Assembly (NCBI RefSeq): GCF_013343215.1
Contig: NZ_CP039143.1
Coordinates: forward strand, 434,001-498,000
Origin: Acinetobacter sp. 10FS3-1
Lineage (GTDB): Bacteria; Pseudomonadota; Gammaproteobacteria; Pseudomonadales; Moraxellaceae
Direction: 5' to 3'
DNA length: 64,000 nucleotides
The position numbers were made by a program, and so were the translations under genes. The notes under the pieces were generated by a model that searched no databases, was not told the DNA's origin, and saw nothing but the letters and a program-made list of their open reading frames with translations. Positions 37,121 to 46,267 of the stretch are shown here, in pieces. Position 1 is the first letter of the stretch. Each line of letters begins with the position of its first letter.

Positions 37121-38386
37121 TTGACCCAATTACCCAACCGTTTATATCTGACTGAATATGTGCAGCAACTATTTTCTGCGCAGCAGCCTCAGCAGAAGTT
37201 TGCCTTTTTATATATTGATCTGGACCGCTTTAAAGCGGTGAATGATGTCTTTGGCCACCTGTCTGGAGATCAGTTATTGATCCAGTTCAGTCACCGTATT
37301 GATTCTTTGCTCGATGAACATACGCAGTTACTGCGCATAGGCGGTGATGAGTTCCTGCTGGTCATGGAAAATACCGCTGTTGAACAGGCTTCAAACATGG
37401 CGGAACAAATACTAGAGCAGATTCAGGATGGTTTTCTGATCAATGGCAAAACGATTAATATTTCAGCCAGTATCGGTATAGCCTTATATCCACAACATGG
37501 CACCAATCTACAAGATCTTCTGGTCAATGCAGATACCGCTATGCTGAATTCTAAATATCAGGGCCGTAACACCTATTCGCTATTCAATTGTTCTTCTGAA
37601 CAGCATGAAAATAAAAGCCAGTCCAAACTGATTAATGATTTATATAAAGCGGTAGAAGAGCAGCAATTTATTCTATTTTATCAGCCAAAATTTAATTGCG
37701 ATGATCAGATTTGTGGGGTAGAGGCCCTGATTCGTTGGCAGCATCCCTTACATGGCCTGCTGGAGCCGAGTATGTTTATTGGCGGTGCTGAAAAAACTGG
37801 CCTGGTGATTCAGATAGGATATTGGGTCTTGGAACAGGCCTGCAAGCAGATTCAGCTCTGGGAAAAAAGTAAAACTGATTTTTTCCCGCTGGCGGTGAAT
37901 TTATCCGCAGTCCAGTTTGAGCATAAGCACCTGTGCAGTACACTGGAGCAACTCTTAAAAAAATACGCTATTCAACCTGGCCATCTGATGATCGAAATTA
38001 CTGAAACCACTGCGATGCATTATATTGATGCCAGTATCCGTACCCTGGAGCAATTGCGCAATATGGGGATTCAGTTGGCAATTGATGATTTTGGTACCGG
38101 ACATTCCAGTTTTTTATATCTGAAAAATTTGTCCGTTGATGAGCTGAAAATTGATAAGGAGTTTATTCAGGGGCTGACTGAAGGTTCAAAAGAAGAAATG
38201 ATTCTGGAAAGTATTATCCAGTTGGCCAACAAGTTAGGTTTAAAGGTGACAGCAGAAGGGGTAGAAACGAAACAGCAGGCTAATATCCTGATCCGCCTTG
38301 GTTGTCAGCAGATGCAGGGCTATCTGCTGGGTAAGCCGATGACTGTTGAGCAGCTTGAAGCATGTAATTTTCTCGGCTTGGATTAG
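37121..38386 (+). CDS. GGDEF-EAL diguanylate cyclase/phosphodiesterase (C-terminal part of the split gene)
   Basis: 421 codons in the same frame as the MHYT part, 16 codons after the stop. The GGDEF half is intact (LLRIGGDEFLLVM), and no RxxD inhibitory site precedes it. The EAL half is intact (GVEALIRWQHP, EITETTA, DDFGTGHSSF, LKIDKEFI, TAEGVET). Both catalytic signatures are therefore preserved, with phosphodiesterase activity the more likely. The first usable initiator is TTG 37121 with AGGA 4 bases upstream, so reinitiation after the upstream stop is conceivable. Otherwise this half is silent. Intact it would be a 684-residue protein. Confidence 0.8.
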   Translation: MTQLPNRLYLTEYVQQLFSAQQPQQKFAFLYIDLDRFKAVNDVFGHLSGDQLLIQFSHRIDSLLDEHTQLLRIGGDEFLLVMENTAVEQASNMAEQILEQIQDGFLINGKTINISASIGIALYPQHGTNLQDLLVNADTAMLNSKYQGRNTYSLFNCSSEQHENKSQSKLINDLYKAVEEQQFILFYQPKFNCDDQICGVEALIRWQHPLHGLLEPSMFIGGAEKTGLVIQIGYWVLEQACKQIQLWEKSKTDFFPLAVNLSAVQFEHKHLCSTLEQLLKKYAIQPGHLMIEITETTAMHYIDASIRTLEQLRNMGIQLAIDDFGTGHSSFLYLKNLSVDELKIDKEFIQGLTEGSKEEMILESIIQLANKLGLKVTAEGVETKQQANILIRLGCQQMQGYLLGKPMTVEQLEACNFLGLD

Positions 38387-38496
38387 AGTTTGCAAGGCCG
38401 TCCTATGCTGGGCTTTTCTGTCTTCAACTGTTCAGCCCTCCCTTCAATTATCATTAAATACGGTATAGAGCATTGGGTAGACAGAATCAGTTCAAT

Positions 38497-38661
38497 CTAT
38501 AACTGAAAATTTAGCCCAAAATTGGATTGAATAACGACCGGATAGCGCCGTAAATCAGCCTGATTCCAGACTAAACGGTGTAACTTCAGATTAACCTTCA
38601 TCTTTTGATGCAACTCGAAGGGGGCAACAACCAGGAGGAGTAAAAATAAACTAGCAGTCAC
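38497..38661 (-). CDS. possible 54-residue exported or membrane peptide
   Basis: Starting at GTG 38661, just after an in-frame stop, this frame runs 54 codons to TAG. It has a strongly hydrophobic N-terminus (SLFLLLLVVAPF) followed by a polar, basic segment with a protein-like pattern (KLHRLVWNQADLRRYPV). I see no Shine-Dalgarno. It may be a small exported peptide or the tail of a lost gene. It is reported because the composition looks coding, in an otherwise gene-free 340-bp gap after the GGDEF-EAL gene. Confidence 0.3.
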   Translation of the reverse strand: MTASLFLLLLVVAPFELHQKMKVNLKLHRLVWNQADLRRYPVVIQSNFGLNFQL

Positions 38662-38727
38662 GTATTAACAGTATATTTTTATATTTTTAAGGCTAAGATA
38701 AAGAAAACGAGACAAATAAGGAGAATA

Positions 38728-39375
38728 ATGGTGTTATTACTGGAGGAAATTTATAAAATCAAAAAACCTCAGTATTCCCAACATTTTAATTTGCGAGTTC
38801 AGCGAGGATTAAGCTGGTTAAAGAAGTCGATCGAGCTGGATCAGGAGCTGGAATTTAAGTTTATCAGCCTATGGATCAGCTTTAATTCTATTCATGCCCA
38901 TGAAGGCGCGGCCAATCCGGAGCAGCATTGCCTGCATCAATTTCTGGAACAGCTTTGCCAAAAAGATGTGGACCAGAAGCTGAGCCATATTGTCTGGGAG
39001 AAATACAGTCAGCCAATTTTATCCCTTTTGGACAGCCCTTATACTGATCAGGGTTTCTGGGATTATCGCCATCATAAAATCAGCCTGCAAAGTTGTCAGG
39101 AAGCATTAGCCCAGCAAAAACACCAGCTGCAACAAGCGTTGCAAGAGCGTAATTTAAGCAAAATTTTATTTGCAATTTTTAAGCGTCTATCCACCTTACA
39201 TCAACAAATGTTGCAGGGGGGCACCACCTGTCACAGTGCGCTGAATCGAAAACAGTTACAGGATGGCTGCCGGGTTCTCGCCGCCTTAATGCCGGTCTTT
39301 ATCCATATCCTGCTAGAAAATTCGGCTGCACTGGATTCGGGCAAGCCATTTTATCCGGCTGTACAAATGAGTTAA
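38728..39375 (+). CDS. HEPN-like protein of unknown function
   Basis: A 215-residue soluble, largely helical protein preceded by an excellent RBS (AAGGAGAATA then ATG). Residues 23-55, with RVQRGLSWLKKSIELDQELE and FKFISLWISFNSIHA, resemble the start of HEPN-domain proteins of the family found as single genes in Pseudomonas and Acinetobacter. I do not see a clear RxxxxH ribonuclease motif, so toxic RNase activity is not asserted. No nucleotidyltransferase partner is adjacent. It overlaps the convergent MFS gene by four bases at the stops. Family assignment is tentative. Confidence 0.6.
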   Translation: MVLLLEEIYKIKKPQYSQHFNLRVQRGLSWLKKSIELDQELEFKFISLWISFNSIHAHEGAANPEQHCLHQFLEQLCQKDVDQKLSHIVWEKYSQPILSLLDSPYTDQGFWDYRHHKISLQSCQEALAQQKHQLQQALQERNLSKILFAIFKRLSTLHQQMLQGGTTCHSALNRKQLQDGCRVLAALMPVFIHILLENSAALDSGKPFYPAVQMS

Positions 39376-40565
39376 TGTTGAGTCCGTATGCGAGATTGTT
39401 GCCATTGATCAAGCATTATAAACAGGATAGCGCCGAGGGCCAGGCCAAGACCGAATAGACAGGTCATCTTCCAGCCACCGTGATGCCAGGCATATACACC
39501 AAGTGCAGAACCACAGGCGCCACCAACAAAATACAAGGTCATATAAATAGAGTTAAGGCGTGATTTGGCATCTGGGCGTAACTGGAAAATCACGTTCTGA
39601 TTGCAGCTATGGATAATCGCCAGGCCAAGGTTAATCAGGGCATAGCCGATTATATAACTGATTAAGAACATGCCGCCAAAATATAAAAATAACCAGCTTC
39701 CGGCCAGAAGCGAACCGCCCATCCAACTCAGCTGCTTGATATACCCCAGATCAGCCCATCTGCCAATAAACCGTGTCGACAGTGCACCAAAGACACCCAC
39801 TATAGTCACCAGACCGACTGTTACATCCGAGAGGAAGAACGGTTGCTGGGTTAACAGTAAGGCAATTGTAGAAAATAGCATACTCATCGCGGCAAAGGCA
39901 CAGGCCCCGATTAGCGAGCGAAGTAGCAAGCGTGGTTCCTCACGCAGTAAAAGTCCCATGGACTTGAAAATAACGCCATAAGTCAGGCGCATACGCGGCA
40001 TATTCGGCAGTTGACCTTTCAGATAAACACCTAGAACCAGCAATGACATGCTGCTCAGGGCATAAATTGTTTTCCAGTGAAACAGTTCAGAAAGCAGTCC
40101 CGAAATACTGGTGGAAAGTAAAATACCCACCAGTAGGCCACTCATCAGAAAACCCACCACTTCTCCAGTTTTTTCCGGTTTGACCGCCATCGTGGCCAAA
40201 GGAATTAAAATCTGCGCAGCCACCGAAAATAATCCGGCAAGCATCGTTCCGATCCAGAGCATAGGCAGGTTGGTGGCCATGGCACAGATCAGCAAGCCCA
40301 GGGCTGCACCAAACATTAACCAGGGGATTAATCTGGTTTTATTCAGCATATCGCCCAAAGGTACAATAAACAGCAGGCCTAGGGCATAGGACACCTGAGC
40401 AATAGTCACGGTAAGAGCCACCTGAGATTCAGGTACCTGATAGTATTCCTGAATGGAAGAAATTAAGGGCTGAGCATAATAGTTGGCCCCGGCACATAAA
40501 CCGCATGCAATCGCCATCAGCCATAAGAGGGATTTATTTTGACTGATATCGAGAGAGGGTTGCAT
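39372..40565 (-). CDS. MFS transporter (YgaY/YnfM-like drug or metabolite exporter)
   Basis: A 397-residue, 12-helix major facilitator. I start at ATG 40565 (MQPSLDISQNKSLLWLMAI), which has AAGG at a good distance. The open frame extends 15 codons further. Motif A appears between helices 2 and 3 as PLGDMLNKTRLIPW. The N-terminal CAGANYYAQPLISSIQEY is characteristic of the YgaY/YnfM-type branch, whose members include arabinose and drug exporters. The substrate is unknown. The upstream region is a 980-bp gap without other genes. Confidence 0.85.
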   Translation of the reverse strand: MQPSLDISQNKSLLWLMAIACGLCAGANYYAQPLISSIQEYYQVPESQVALTVTIAQVSYALGLLFIVPLGDMLNKTRLIPWLMFGAALGLLICAMATNLPMLWIGTMLAGLFSVAAQILIPLATMAVKPEKTGEVVGFLMSGLLVGILLSTSISGLLSELFHWKTIYALSSMSLLVLGVYLKGQLPNMPRMRLTYGVIFKSMGLLLREEPRLLLRSLIGACAFAAMSMLFSTIALLLTQQPFFLSDVTVGLVTIVGVFGALSTRFIGRWADLGYIKQLSWMGGSLLAGSWLFLYFGGMFLISYIIGYALINLGLAIIHSCNQNVIFQLRPDAKSRLNSIYMTLYFVGGACGSALGVYAWHHGGWKMTCLFGLGLALGAILFIMLDQWQQSRIRTQH

Positions 40566-41544
40566 AACAGGTACCTTATATGAGGGGGAAAGCAGCCGCA
40601 ATTGCAGCAAAAAATACAGAAATTGCAGATACTATAGACCAGAAATTTGGATGATAAAGGTAGCAAATATAACTAGAACTGTAACGCAAATGGAGATTGT
40701 TAAACTGCTTAAACGAGTCTCTACGCGGGATTTCGACAGATGAGAGTTAATTAAGCGCATATATTTTGGGCAGGAACAGGGGAAATAGCTCCCATGCTAC
40801 TGAACTTATAGAAAGCTGCCGGGCTTGTTGTAGAGTAAAAAACAAAAACTGGATCACTCTTCGCCCAACTTTGGTGCAAAAGAGCAGGAGTAGAGATTTA
40901 ACTTGGGGATTGAGTATTAATTCAGGAAATAGTTCAGAATATTTTTTCAAGGGTTCAGCCTTCAGTTTTAGACTTACATCGCATGCGTCCAAGTCATAAA
41001 AATAAGCCGGACTTATCACAATTAATTCATATTTTTTATAAGTAAACGCCTAAAAAGTTATAGGAAAACAGAGGGTTTTTATGCAAACGTCTTTGCTGGA
41101 AAGATCAGCCTAAAGTTGTCAAAAAAGTCAAAAACTCAACCCCACATGCCGGAAAAAGTACCCTATTAGGGGCTTTAGCAGAGCTTTGGGAAAATACCCG
41201 ACCGAGCTAGAAACATCAATTTTTTTGTCAGAATAATCAATGTAACAAAATAAATCAGAATACTGGAGGTGCTTAAAAGACAAGAAAGCTGGTTTATTCT
41301 TCAAAAAAATAAATATCGTTTATAAATTCGGCAAATCAAAACATAAGGCCGAACTGAATAATATTATATGAAACCATCATTTTTATGAATCATCAGTTCA
41401 AAATATGGGTATTTATTAAATAAATAATAGGTAGTATTTTCTAGAAGTTTATTTAGAATCCAAAAATTCAACAAAAACACATCCTGAGGGGAAACATCGT
41501 CAATCACGATGTTTACTTAAGAAAAATTAGCTTGAGGAACGCTC
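40566..41544. other. 979-bp region without a supported gene
   Basis: Both strands were read. A minus-strand open frame (40747-41019, GTG start) is leucine-rich with no RBS and no recognisable motif, and I do not call it. The part at 41130-41220 has a more even composition, as if it were a gene relic, but no frame could be assembled. A 9-bp inverted repeat lies at 41492-41514. Confidence 0.4.
41492..41514 (+). promoter_or_regulatory. inverted repeat upstream of pntAA
   Basis: AAACATCGT and ACGATGTTT are perfect 9-bp arms around CAATC, 30 bases before the pntAA ATG. The element could be a repressor site or a leader hairpin. No T run follows. Confidence 0.45.
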
Positions 41545-42672
41545 ATGCAGATTGGAATTCCAGCCGAAACTGTCATCGGTGAAAATCGCGTCGCTGCGAC
41601 GCCTGAGACAGTAAAGAAATTGATCAGCGCTGGTCATAGTGTGGTGATCGAACGTGGTGCAGGGCTAAAAGCTGCCTATATCGACAGTGCCTATGAGCAA
41701 GTTGGCGCCAAAATTACGGATGATGCCTACACCGGTAGCCAGATGATTTTGAAAGTTCGTGCACCGAAAGGTGAGGAAATTCAGAAGCTGTCCGCCAATA
41801 CCACGGTGGTGGCAATGTTTGATCCATACCGCAATACCGAGCTTGACCAGTTCGCGGCACAGAATGTGTCTGCATTTGCACTTGAGCTTTTGCCGCGGAC
41901 TTTGTCCCGTGCGCAAAACATGGACGTATTGTCATCGCAAGCCAACCTGGCAGGCTATAAGTCTGTGCTTTTGGCGGCTGCTGAATACCAGCGCATGTTT
42001 CCAATGCTGATGACTGCTGCGGGTACGGTGAAACCGGCCCGTGTGGTGATCATGGGGGTCGGGGTGGCTGGTCTGCAAGCGATTGCGACCGCGAAGCGTT
42101 TGGGTGCCATCGTTGAAGCCACAGACCTGCGTCCAACTGCCAAAGATCAGGTTGAATCGTTAGGTGGTAAATGGTTAGACGTACCGATGTCTGCTGAAGA
42201 GCAACAAAAAGCGGCAGATGCTGCCAAAAATGGTTATGGGTGGATGCCGGGTGAACAGTACATCCAGGATCAGGCCATTATTGTCGATAAAGCGGTATCG
42301 AATGCAGATATCGTGATTACCACTGCGCTATTGCCAGGCCGTGATGCACCGCGTTTAATCCGAGCTGAAACTGTAGCCAAGATGAAACCGGGTTCCGTGA
42401 TTCTGGATATGGCGGTGGAATCCGGCGGTAACGTTGAAGGTTCAAAGTGCGGCGAAACTGTTGTCACTGAAAACGGTGTGAAGATTCTGGGTGTACCCAA
42501 TATTCCATCGACGGTATCGACTGAAGCATCAGCGCTCTATGCACGTAACGTCTATAACTTTGTAGAAACCCTTTTTGATGCTGAGAAGAACTTTGTTCTG
42601 AATCAGGAAGATGAAATTCAAAAAGCCCTACTTGTCACTCACGGCGGCCAAGTGCTGTTAAAACGTGGTTAA
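41545..42672 (+). CDS. pntAA: NAD(P) transhydrogenase subunit alpha part 1 (NAD-binding domain I)
   Basis: A 375-residue soluble domain I of the proton-translocating transhydrogenase, which uses the proton gradient to reduce NADP+ with NADH. It is the separate-chain form known from Rhodospirillum and Acinetobacter, whereas E. coli fuses it with the next gene. Visible are [20 protein letters not shown], the NAD-binding [22 protein letters not shown], and [23 protein letters not shown] lies before the ATG. It is the first of three tightly packed genes, with 11 bases to the next. Confidence 0.95.
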   Translation: MQIGIPAETVIGENRVAATPETVKKLISAGHSVVIERGAGLKAAYIDSAYEQVGAKITDDAYTGSQMILKVRAPKGEEIQKLSANTTVVAMFDPYRNTELDQFAAQNVSAFALELLPRTLSRAQNMDVLSSQANLAGYKSVLLAAAEYQRMFPMLMTAAGTVKPARVVIMGVGVAGLQAIATAKRLGAIVEATDLRPTAKDQVESLGGKWLDVPMSAEEQQKAADAAKNGYGWMPGEQYIQDQAIIVDKAVSNADIVITTALLPGRDAPRLIRAETVAKMKPGSVILDMAVESGGNVEGSKCGETVVTENGVKILGVPNIPSTVSTEASALYARNVYNFVETLFDAEKNFVLNQEDEIQKALLVTHGGQVLLKRG

Positions 42673-42683
42673 GGAGCAGACTC

Positions 42684-43007
42684 ATGGTTGAAACAATTAC
42701 GATTTTTGTCCTGGCCATCTTCGTGGGTTACTACGTGGTTTGGGGCGTAACTCCTGCACTGCATACCCCCTTGATGGCGGTGACCAATGCCTTGTCTTCG
42801 ATCATCATCGTAGGAGCGATGATTCAAACTGTTGGCTTGCCAATGGTGGGCGTAGAAGGCAGCGTACATTTCCAGACCATCAATGTGGTCAGTGTACTGG
42901 GTGCGATTGCGGTATTTCTGGCCAGCATCAATATTTTTGGTGGCTTTGCCGTGACTGCACGGATGCTGGAAATGTTCAAACCGAAGCAAAAAAAGAAAGA
43001 GGGCTAA
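42684..43007 (+). CDS. pntAB: NAD(P) transhydrogenase subunit alpha part 2 (membrane segment)
   Basis: A 107-residue membrane protein with three to four hydrophobic helices ([51 protein letters not shown]) and a basic C-terminus (KPKQKKKEG). It corresponds to the membrane part that is fused to domain I in E. coli PntA. It lies 3 bases ahead of pntB and has a good RBS (AAGGAG). Confidence 0.95.
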   Translation: MVETITIFVLAIFVGYYVVWGVTPALHTPLMAVTNALSSIIIVGAMIQTVGLPMVGVEGSVHFQTINVVSVLGAIAVFLASINIFGGFAVTARMLEMFKPKQKKKEG

Positions 43008-43010
43008 TCC

Positions 43011-44456
43011 ATGGAATTTATTAAAGACTATGCGGATTGGTTCTACCTGGTAGGTGCCGTACTTTTCATCTTAACGCTACGAGGTTTGTCGGGCCCTAAA
43101 ACTGCGATTGCAGGTAACCGCTACGGCATGATTGCCATGGCAATTGCAGTGATCACCACTTTCTTTGTGGCTGATAATCCTGTGATCTGGATGATTGTTG
43201 GAGCTATGCTGCTGGGTGGGGTTGTAGGAATTGCGCGTGCACGTACTGTGCCCATGACCCAAATGCCGGAAACAGTAGCTTTGATGCACTCTTTGGTGGG
43301 TCTGGCAGCGGTACTGATTGCTGTCGCCGCGATTATCCATAACAACAAGCTGGCTGAACTGGGTCCAGACCTGTTGACAGCCAATGGTGTGACTTTCCAT
43401 GAAATGAGCAAGGTTCATTTATTTGAACTGTTTGTAGGCTGTTTCGTCGGAGCGATTACCTTTACTGCATCTGTATTTGCCTACGGTAAACTGGCGGCAA
43501 AAAAATGGGCCAAAACCATTTCAGGTGGCTGGGTCAAACCGGTTCAGGCACTAATCTTTATTGCCATGCTGGCAGCAGGGGTTTACTTCTTCCTGACCGG
43601 TAATATGAACGCTTTCTGGATCATGACAGCTCTTGCGCTAGCCTTTGGCTGGGTGTGGATTGCCCCAGTGGGTGGGGGTGACATGCCGGTTGTGGTTTCT
43701 CTGTTGAACTCATTCTCAGGCTGGGCAGCGGCAGGCATTGGTTTCACGCTAGAAAACAACATGCTGATTGTTGCAGGTTCATTGGTCGGTTCCTCTGGTG
43801 CGATTCTGTCTTACATCATGTGTAAAGCCATGAACCGTTCCATTATCAACGTACTGTTTGGTGGAGCGATGGGTGGCGGTGCTGCACTGGCAGCAGCAGC
43901 GAGCGAACAAGTACAGCGTAACCACCGTTCAGGTTCAGCAGATGATGCCGGCTTCCTGATGTCAAATGCGGACAGCGTAGTCATTGTACCGGGTTATGGT
44001 ATGGCACAAGGCCGTGCGCAAAATGCAGTCAAAGAGCTGGCAAACTTGCTAAAAGAGCAGGGCGTAACAGTTCGTTTCGCGATTCATCCGGTTGCAGGTC
44101 GTATGCCAGGTCACATGAACGTACTGCTTGCTGAGGCAGATGTGCCTTATGAGGATATTCTGGAAATGGATGAGATTAACTCGGACTTCCCGGCAACTGA
44201 TGTCGTACTGGTGATTGGTGCAAACGACGTTGTGAACCCGGCAGCAAAAGATGATCCAAGTTCTCCAATTTACGGTATGCCAATTCTGGAAGCGCATAAG
44301 GCACGTACCATCATGGTGATCAAGCGTTCTATGGCCACCGGTTATGCCGGTCTGGACAATGACCTGTTTTATAATGATAAAACCATGATGATCTTCGGGG
44401 ATGCGAAAAAAGTGGTTGAAGACATGACCAAAGCCATTAACGGGACAGGTCACTAA
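43011..44456 (+). CDS. pntB: NAD(P) transhydrogenase subunit beta
   Basis: A 481-residue subunit with eight to nine membrane helices forming the proton channel, then the soluble NADP-binding domain III from about residue 300 (SVVIVPGYGMAQGRAQNAV, HPVAGRMPGHMNVLLAEA, VVLVIGANDVVNPAA). It completes the pntAA-pntAB-pntB operon, which supplies NADPH. A stable terminator lies 50 bases after its stop. Confidence 0.97.
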   Translation: MEFIKDYADWFYLVGAVLFILTLRGLSGPKTAIAGNRYGMIAMAIAVITTFFVADNPVIWMIVGAMLLGGVVGIARARTVPMTQMPETVALMHSLVGLAAVLIAVAAIIHNNKLAELGPDLLTANGVTFHEMSKVHLFELFVGCFVGAITFTASVFAYGKLAAKKWAKTISGGWVKPVQALIFIAMLAAGVYFFLTGNMNAFWIMTALALAFGWVWIAPVGGGDMPVVVSLLNSFSGWAAAGIGFTLENNMLIVAGSLVGSSGAILSYIMCKAMNRSIINVLFGGAMGGGAALAAAASEQVQRNHRSGSADDAGFLMSNADSVVIVPGYGMAQGRAQNAVKELANLLKEQGVTVRFAIHPVAGRMPGHMNVLLAEADVPYEDILEMDEINSDFPATDVVLVIGANDVVNPAAKDDPSSPIYGMPILEAHKARTIMVIKRSMATGYAGLDNDLFYNDKTMMIFGDAKKVVEDMTKAINGTGH

Positions 44457-44508
44457 TCTTGCCATAACCCTCTCCCTTCTTTTTAAAGGAAGGCTGAGTA
44501 AGACTAAG

Positions 44509-44532
44509 AACCACCTTCGGGTGGTTTTTTAT
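44509..44532 (+). terminator. pnt operon terminator
   Basis: AACCACC, a TTCG tetraloop and GGTGGTT are followed by a T run. The very stable UUCG loop makes this a strong terminator. Confidence 0.85.
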
Positions 44533-44881
44533 CTTTAATTGTCTCTATGGGTGGCTGAACGAGAAGAAGAGCAAGGCCAAATATAAAAATATTTTTATAG
44601 TGCGGCGGGTGGTGCCGATTTTTTTTATTCCGGTTTTCGCACAGGTCTTCAGTTGGAAGATGCGATAGATTTGTATCCTGTCAACATACAGGTCTGTTGT
44701 GAGTAGCAGCGGTGTTCAGTATGGTATAAGGTTTCTTTATCAAAAAATCCAATTTATCTTTTTTTCAAAAAATAGCTCTGATGATCTATTTTTTGAGTGA
44801 CCGGACACTATAAAACCCGACATGGATATAGTGTAGCTGTATAGTGCGTACAGTCCTAAATTTGAGAGAAATGGGTTTGGT
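44533..44881. other. gene-free spacer downstream of pntB
   Basis: No supported gene is visible between the pnt terminator and the EamA stop. CTGT-N9-ACAG at 44837-44853 was examined and is one base too wide for a LexA-type box. Confidence 0.4.
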
Positions 44882-45766
44882 CTAAGAGGATTTAGCCCGG
44901 TTAAGTTTGCTTTGTAATAGCGGGCTACAGAGTAAGACTGCGCAGAAAATCAGACTCAAGCCCAGCAGGCTGGAAAAATCCGGTACTTCATGCCAGAACA
45001 CGTAGCCCCAGAGGCCCGCAAAGACAATCGCAATATAATTGACCGGACCAATCTGTCCCGCAGGGGCCAGTTTATAGGCTGTGGACATAAAGAGCTGGCT
45101 GATATTGGCCAGAAGTCCGGCGGCAATCAAATAGCCCAATTCAGTCAGGCTGTAAGGACGCCAGAGCCAAAACATGGGAATGACCGAAATTAAGCTGCCG
45201 ATCAGGCAGAAATAAAACACAATGCGTTCCGGAGGCTCGGTCTGAGTTAGAGCACGTACCGTTACAAATGCCATGGCGGCCAGAAAACTTGCTCCCAAGC
45301 CAATGACAGCCATCAGGTTAAACAGTCCGGTATCAGGTTTGGCCACACAGATGACACCTACCAGACCAATACTGGCAGCGACGATCATACTGGCTGTGAC
45401 TTTCTCCTTTAAGAATAGCCAGGCAATTAAAGGAATAAAAATAGGAGAAGAATAGGTAAAGACCATGGCATTTGAAAGTTTCAAATGGGCAATGGCATAA
45501 AAGAAGCCATACATGGCTATCAATCCGACCACAGAGCGCCAGATATGCATCCAGATTTTTTCTGTCCGGAAAAAACCAACTCCCTTATTTAAAATCAGCG
45601 GGAGAAAAATAAACAAGCCAACCACATTGCGGAAAAAGACCACAGTGGCATTGTCTACAGTTTGTGAGGCATAGCGGATACATACACCCATCATTGAAAA
45701 CAGCAGAGCAGAGCAGGTCAGCAACAAAATCGCTTTAAGCAGATGCGAAGTGGGAGGAGTGGACAT
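44882..45766 (-). CDS. EamA/DMT-family permease
   Basis: A 294-residue inner-membrane protein with ten hydrophobic helices in two EamA repeats (about 10-145 and 155-290). Signatures include SMMGVCIRYASQTVDNATVVFFRN near the first helix and AIAHLKLSNAMVFTYSSPIFIPLIAWLFLKE before the repeat break. DMT permeases of this type export amino acids or other small metabolites, and some are RhaT/YdcZ-like carriers. The substrate cannot be told. It follows the coiled-coil protein gene by 57 bases and may be the tail of the prlC operon. Confidence 0.88.
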   Translation of the reverse strand: MSTPPTSHLLKAILLLTCSALLFSMMGVCIRYASQTVDNATVVFFRNVVGLFIFLPLILNKGVGFFRTEKIWMHIWRSVVGLIAMYGFFYAIAHLKLSNAMVFTYSSPIFIPLIAWLFLKEKVTASMIVAASIGLVGVICVAKPDTGLFNLMAVIGLGASFLAAMAFVTVRALTQTEPPERIVFYFCLIGSLISVIPMFWLWRPYSLTELGYLIAAGLLANISQLFMSTAYKLAPAGQIGPVNYIAIVFAGLWGYVFWHEVPDFSSLLGLSLIFCAVLLCSPLLQSKLNRAKSS

Positions 45767-45823
45767 GAAACTCAGAGGGCTAGAAGATTGAAACTATTCT
45801 AGCCGAAATGGAGTATGAAAGGC

Positions 45824-46252
45824 TTATTGGCTGTGTGCCAGTTGGGCTTCAAGTAGCTTGATCTGTTCTTCCTTTAACTGAATCAGCTGGTCGGCATCAT
45901 TATGCTGAGCTTCTAAGGTCGCTTTCTGGTCGTTGAGCTGGGCTTGCAGATCTTCCAGTTTGGCTACTTCTTCTTTGGCCAGTGCAGGCGTGGTCGGAAC
46001 GGCTGTGTTCATCATATCGTCCGTCACCAGAACCTGTGGCGCTGCGGATTCGTTCTGGCGGCCAGCAGATTCCTGAAGTGGCTCAGCCACAGGTGGAGCC
46101 GCTGGACGAGTGATCACAGTCTGTTCCTGTTCAGTGGTGGCTGCGGGCGCATGATTTAGCCATTGATAAACCACGACCAATATTGCCACAGCACTTAAAG
46201 CCCCAATGATTCCTATCAAAAGTTTAGGATTATTCCTTTGTTCTACTGACAT
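45824..46252 (-). CDS. membrane-anchored coiled-coil protein
   Basis: A 142-residue protein with a short basic N-terminus, one transmembrane helix (about residues 11-31, LLIGIIGALSAVAILVVVY) and a proline/alanine-rich periplasmic linker. It ends in a C-terminal coiled coil from about residue 92 (KEEVAKLEDLQAQLNDQ onward). It resembles small envelope-spanning tethers with no enzymatic motif. It sits 15 bases after yheV, so it is probably co-transcribed with prlC-yheV. I do not recognise a named family. Confidence 0.75.
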   Translation of the reverse strand: MSVEQRNNPKLLIGIIGALSAVAILVVVYQWLNHAPAATTEQEQTVITRPAAPPVAEPLQESAGRQNESAAPQVLVTDDMMNTAVPTTPALAKEEVAKLEDLQAQLNDQKATLEAQHNDADQLIQLKEEQIKLLEAQLAHSQ

Positions 46253-46267
46253 CGCTTGAACCCGATT

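Noticed and set aside
40747..41019. Minus-strand 90-codon open frame upstream of the MFS gene
   Set aside because: Leucine-rich with a GTG start, no RBS and no motif; its opposite strand is also open, so chance in A+T-rich DNA is likely.
42684..43007. pntAB as a truncated pntA fragment
   Set aside because: Separate pntAA and pntAB genes are the normal arrangement in Acinetobacter and some alphaproteobacteria; spacing and RBS are intact.
44837..44853. CTGT-N9-ACAG as a LexA-type SOS box
   Set aside because: The spacing is one base too wide for the E. coli consensus, and Acinetobacter lacks a classical LexA.
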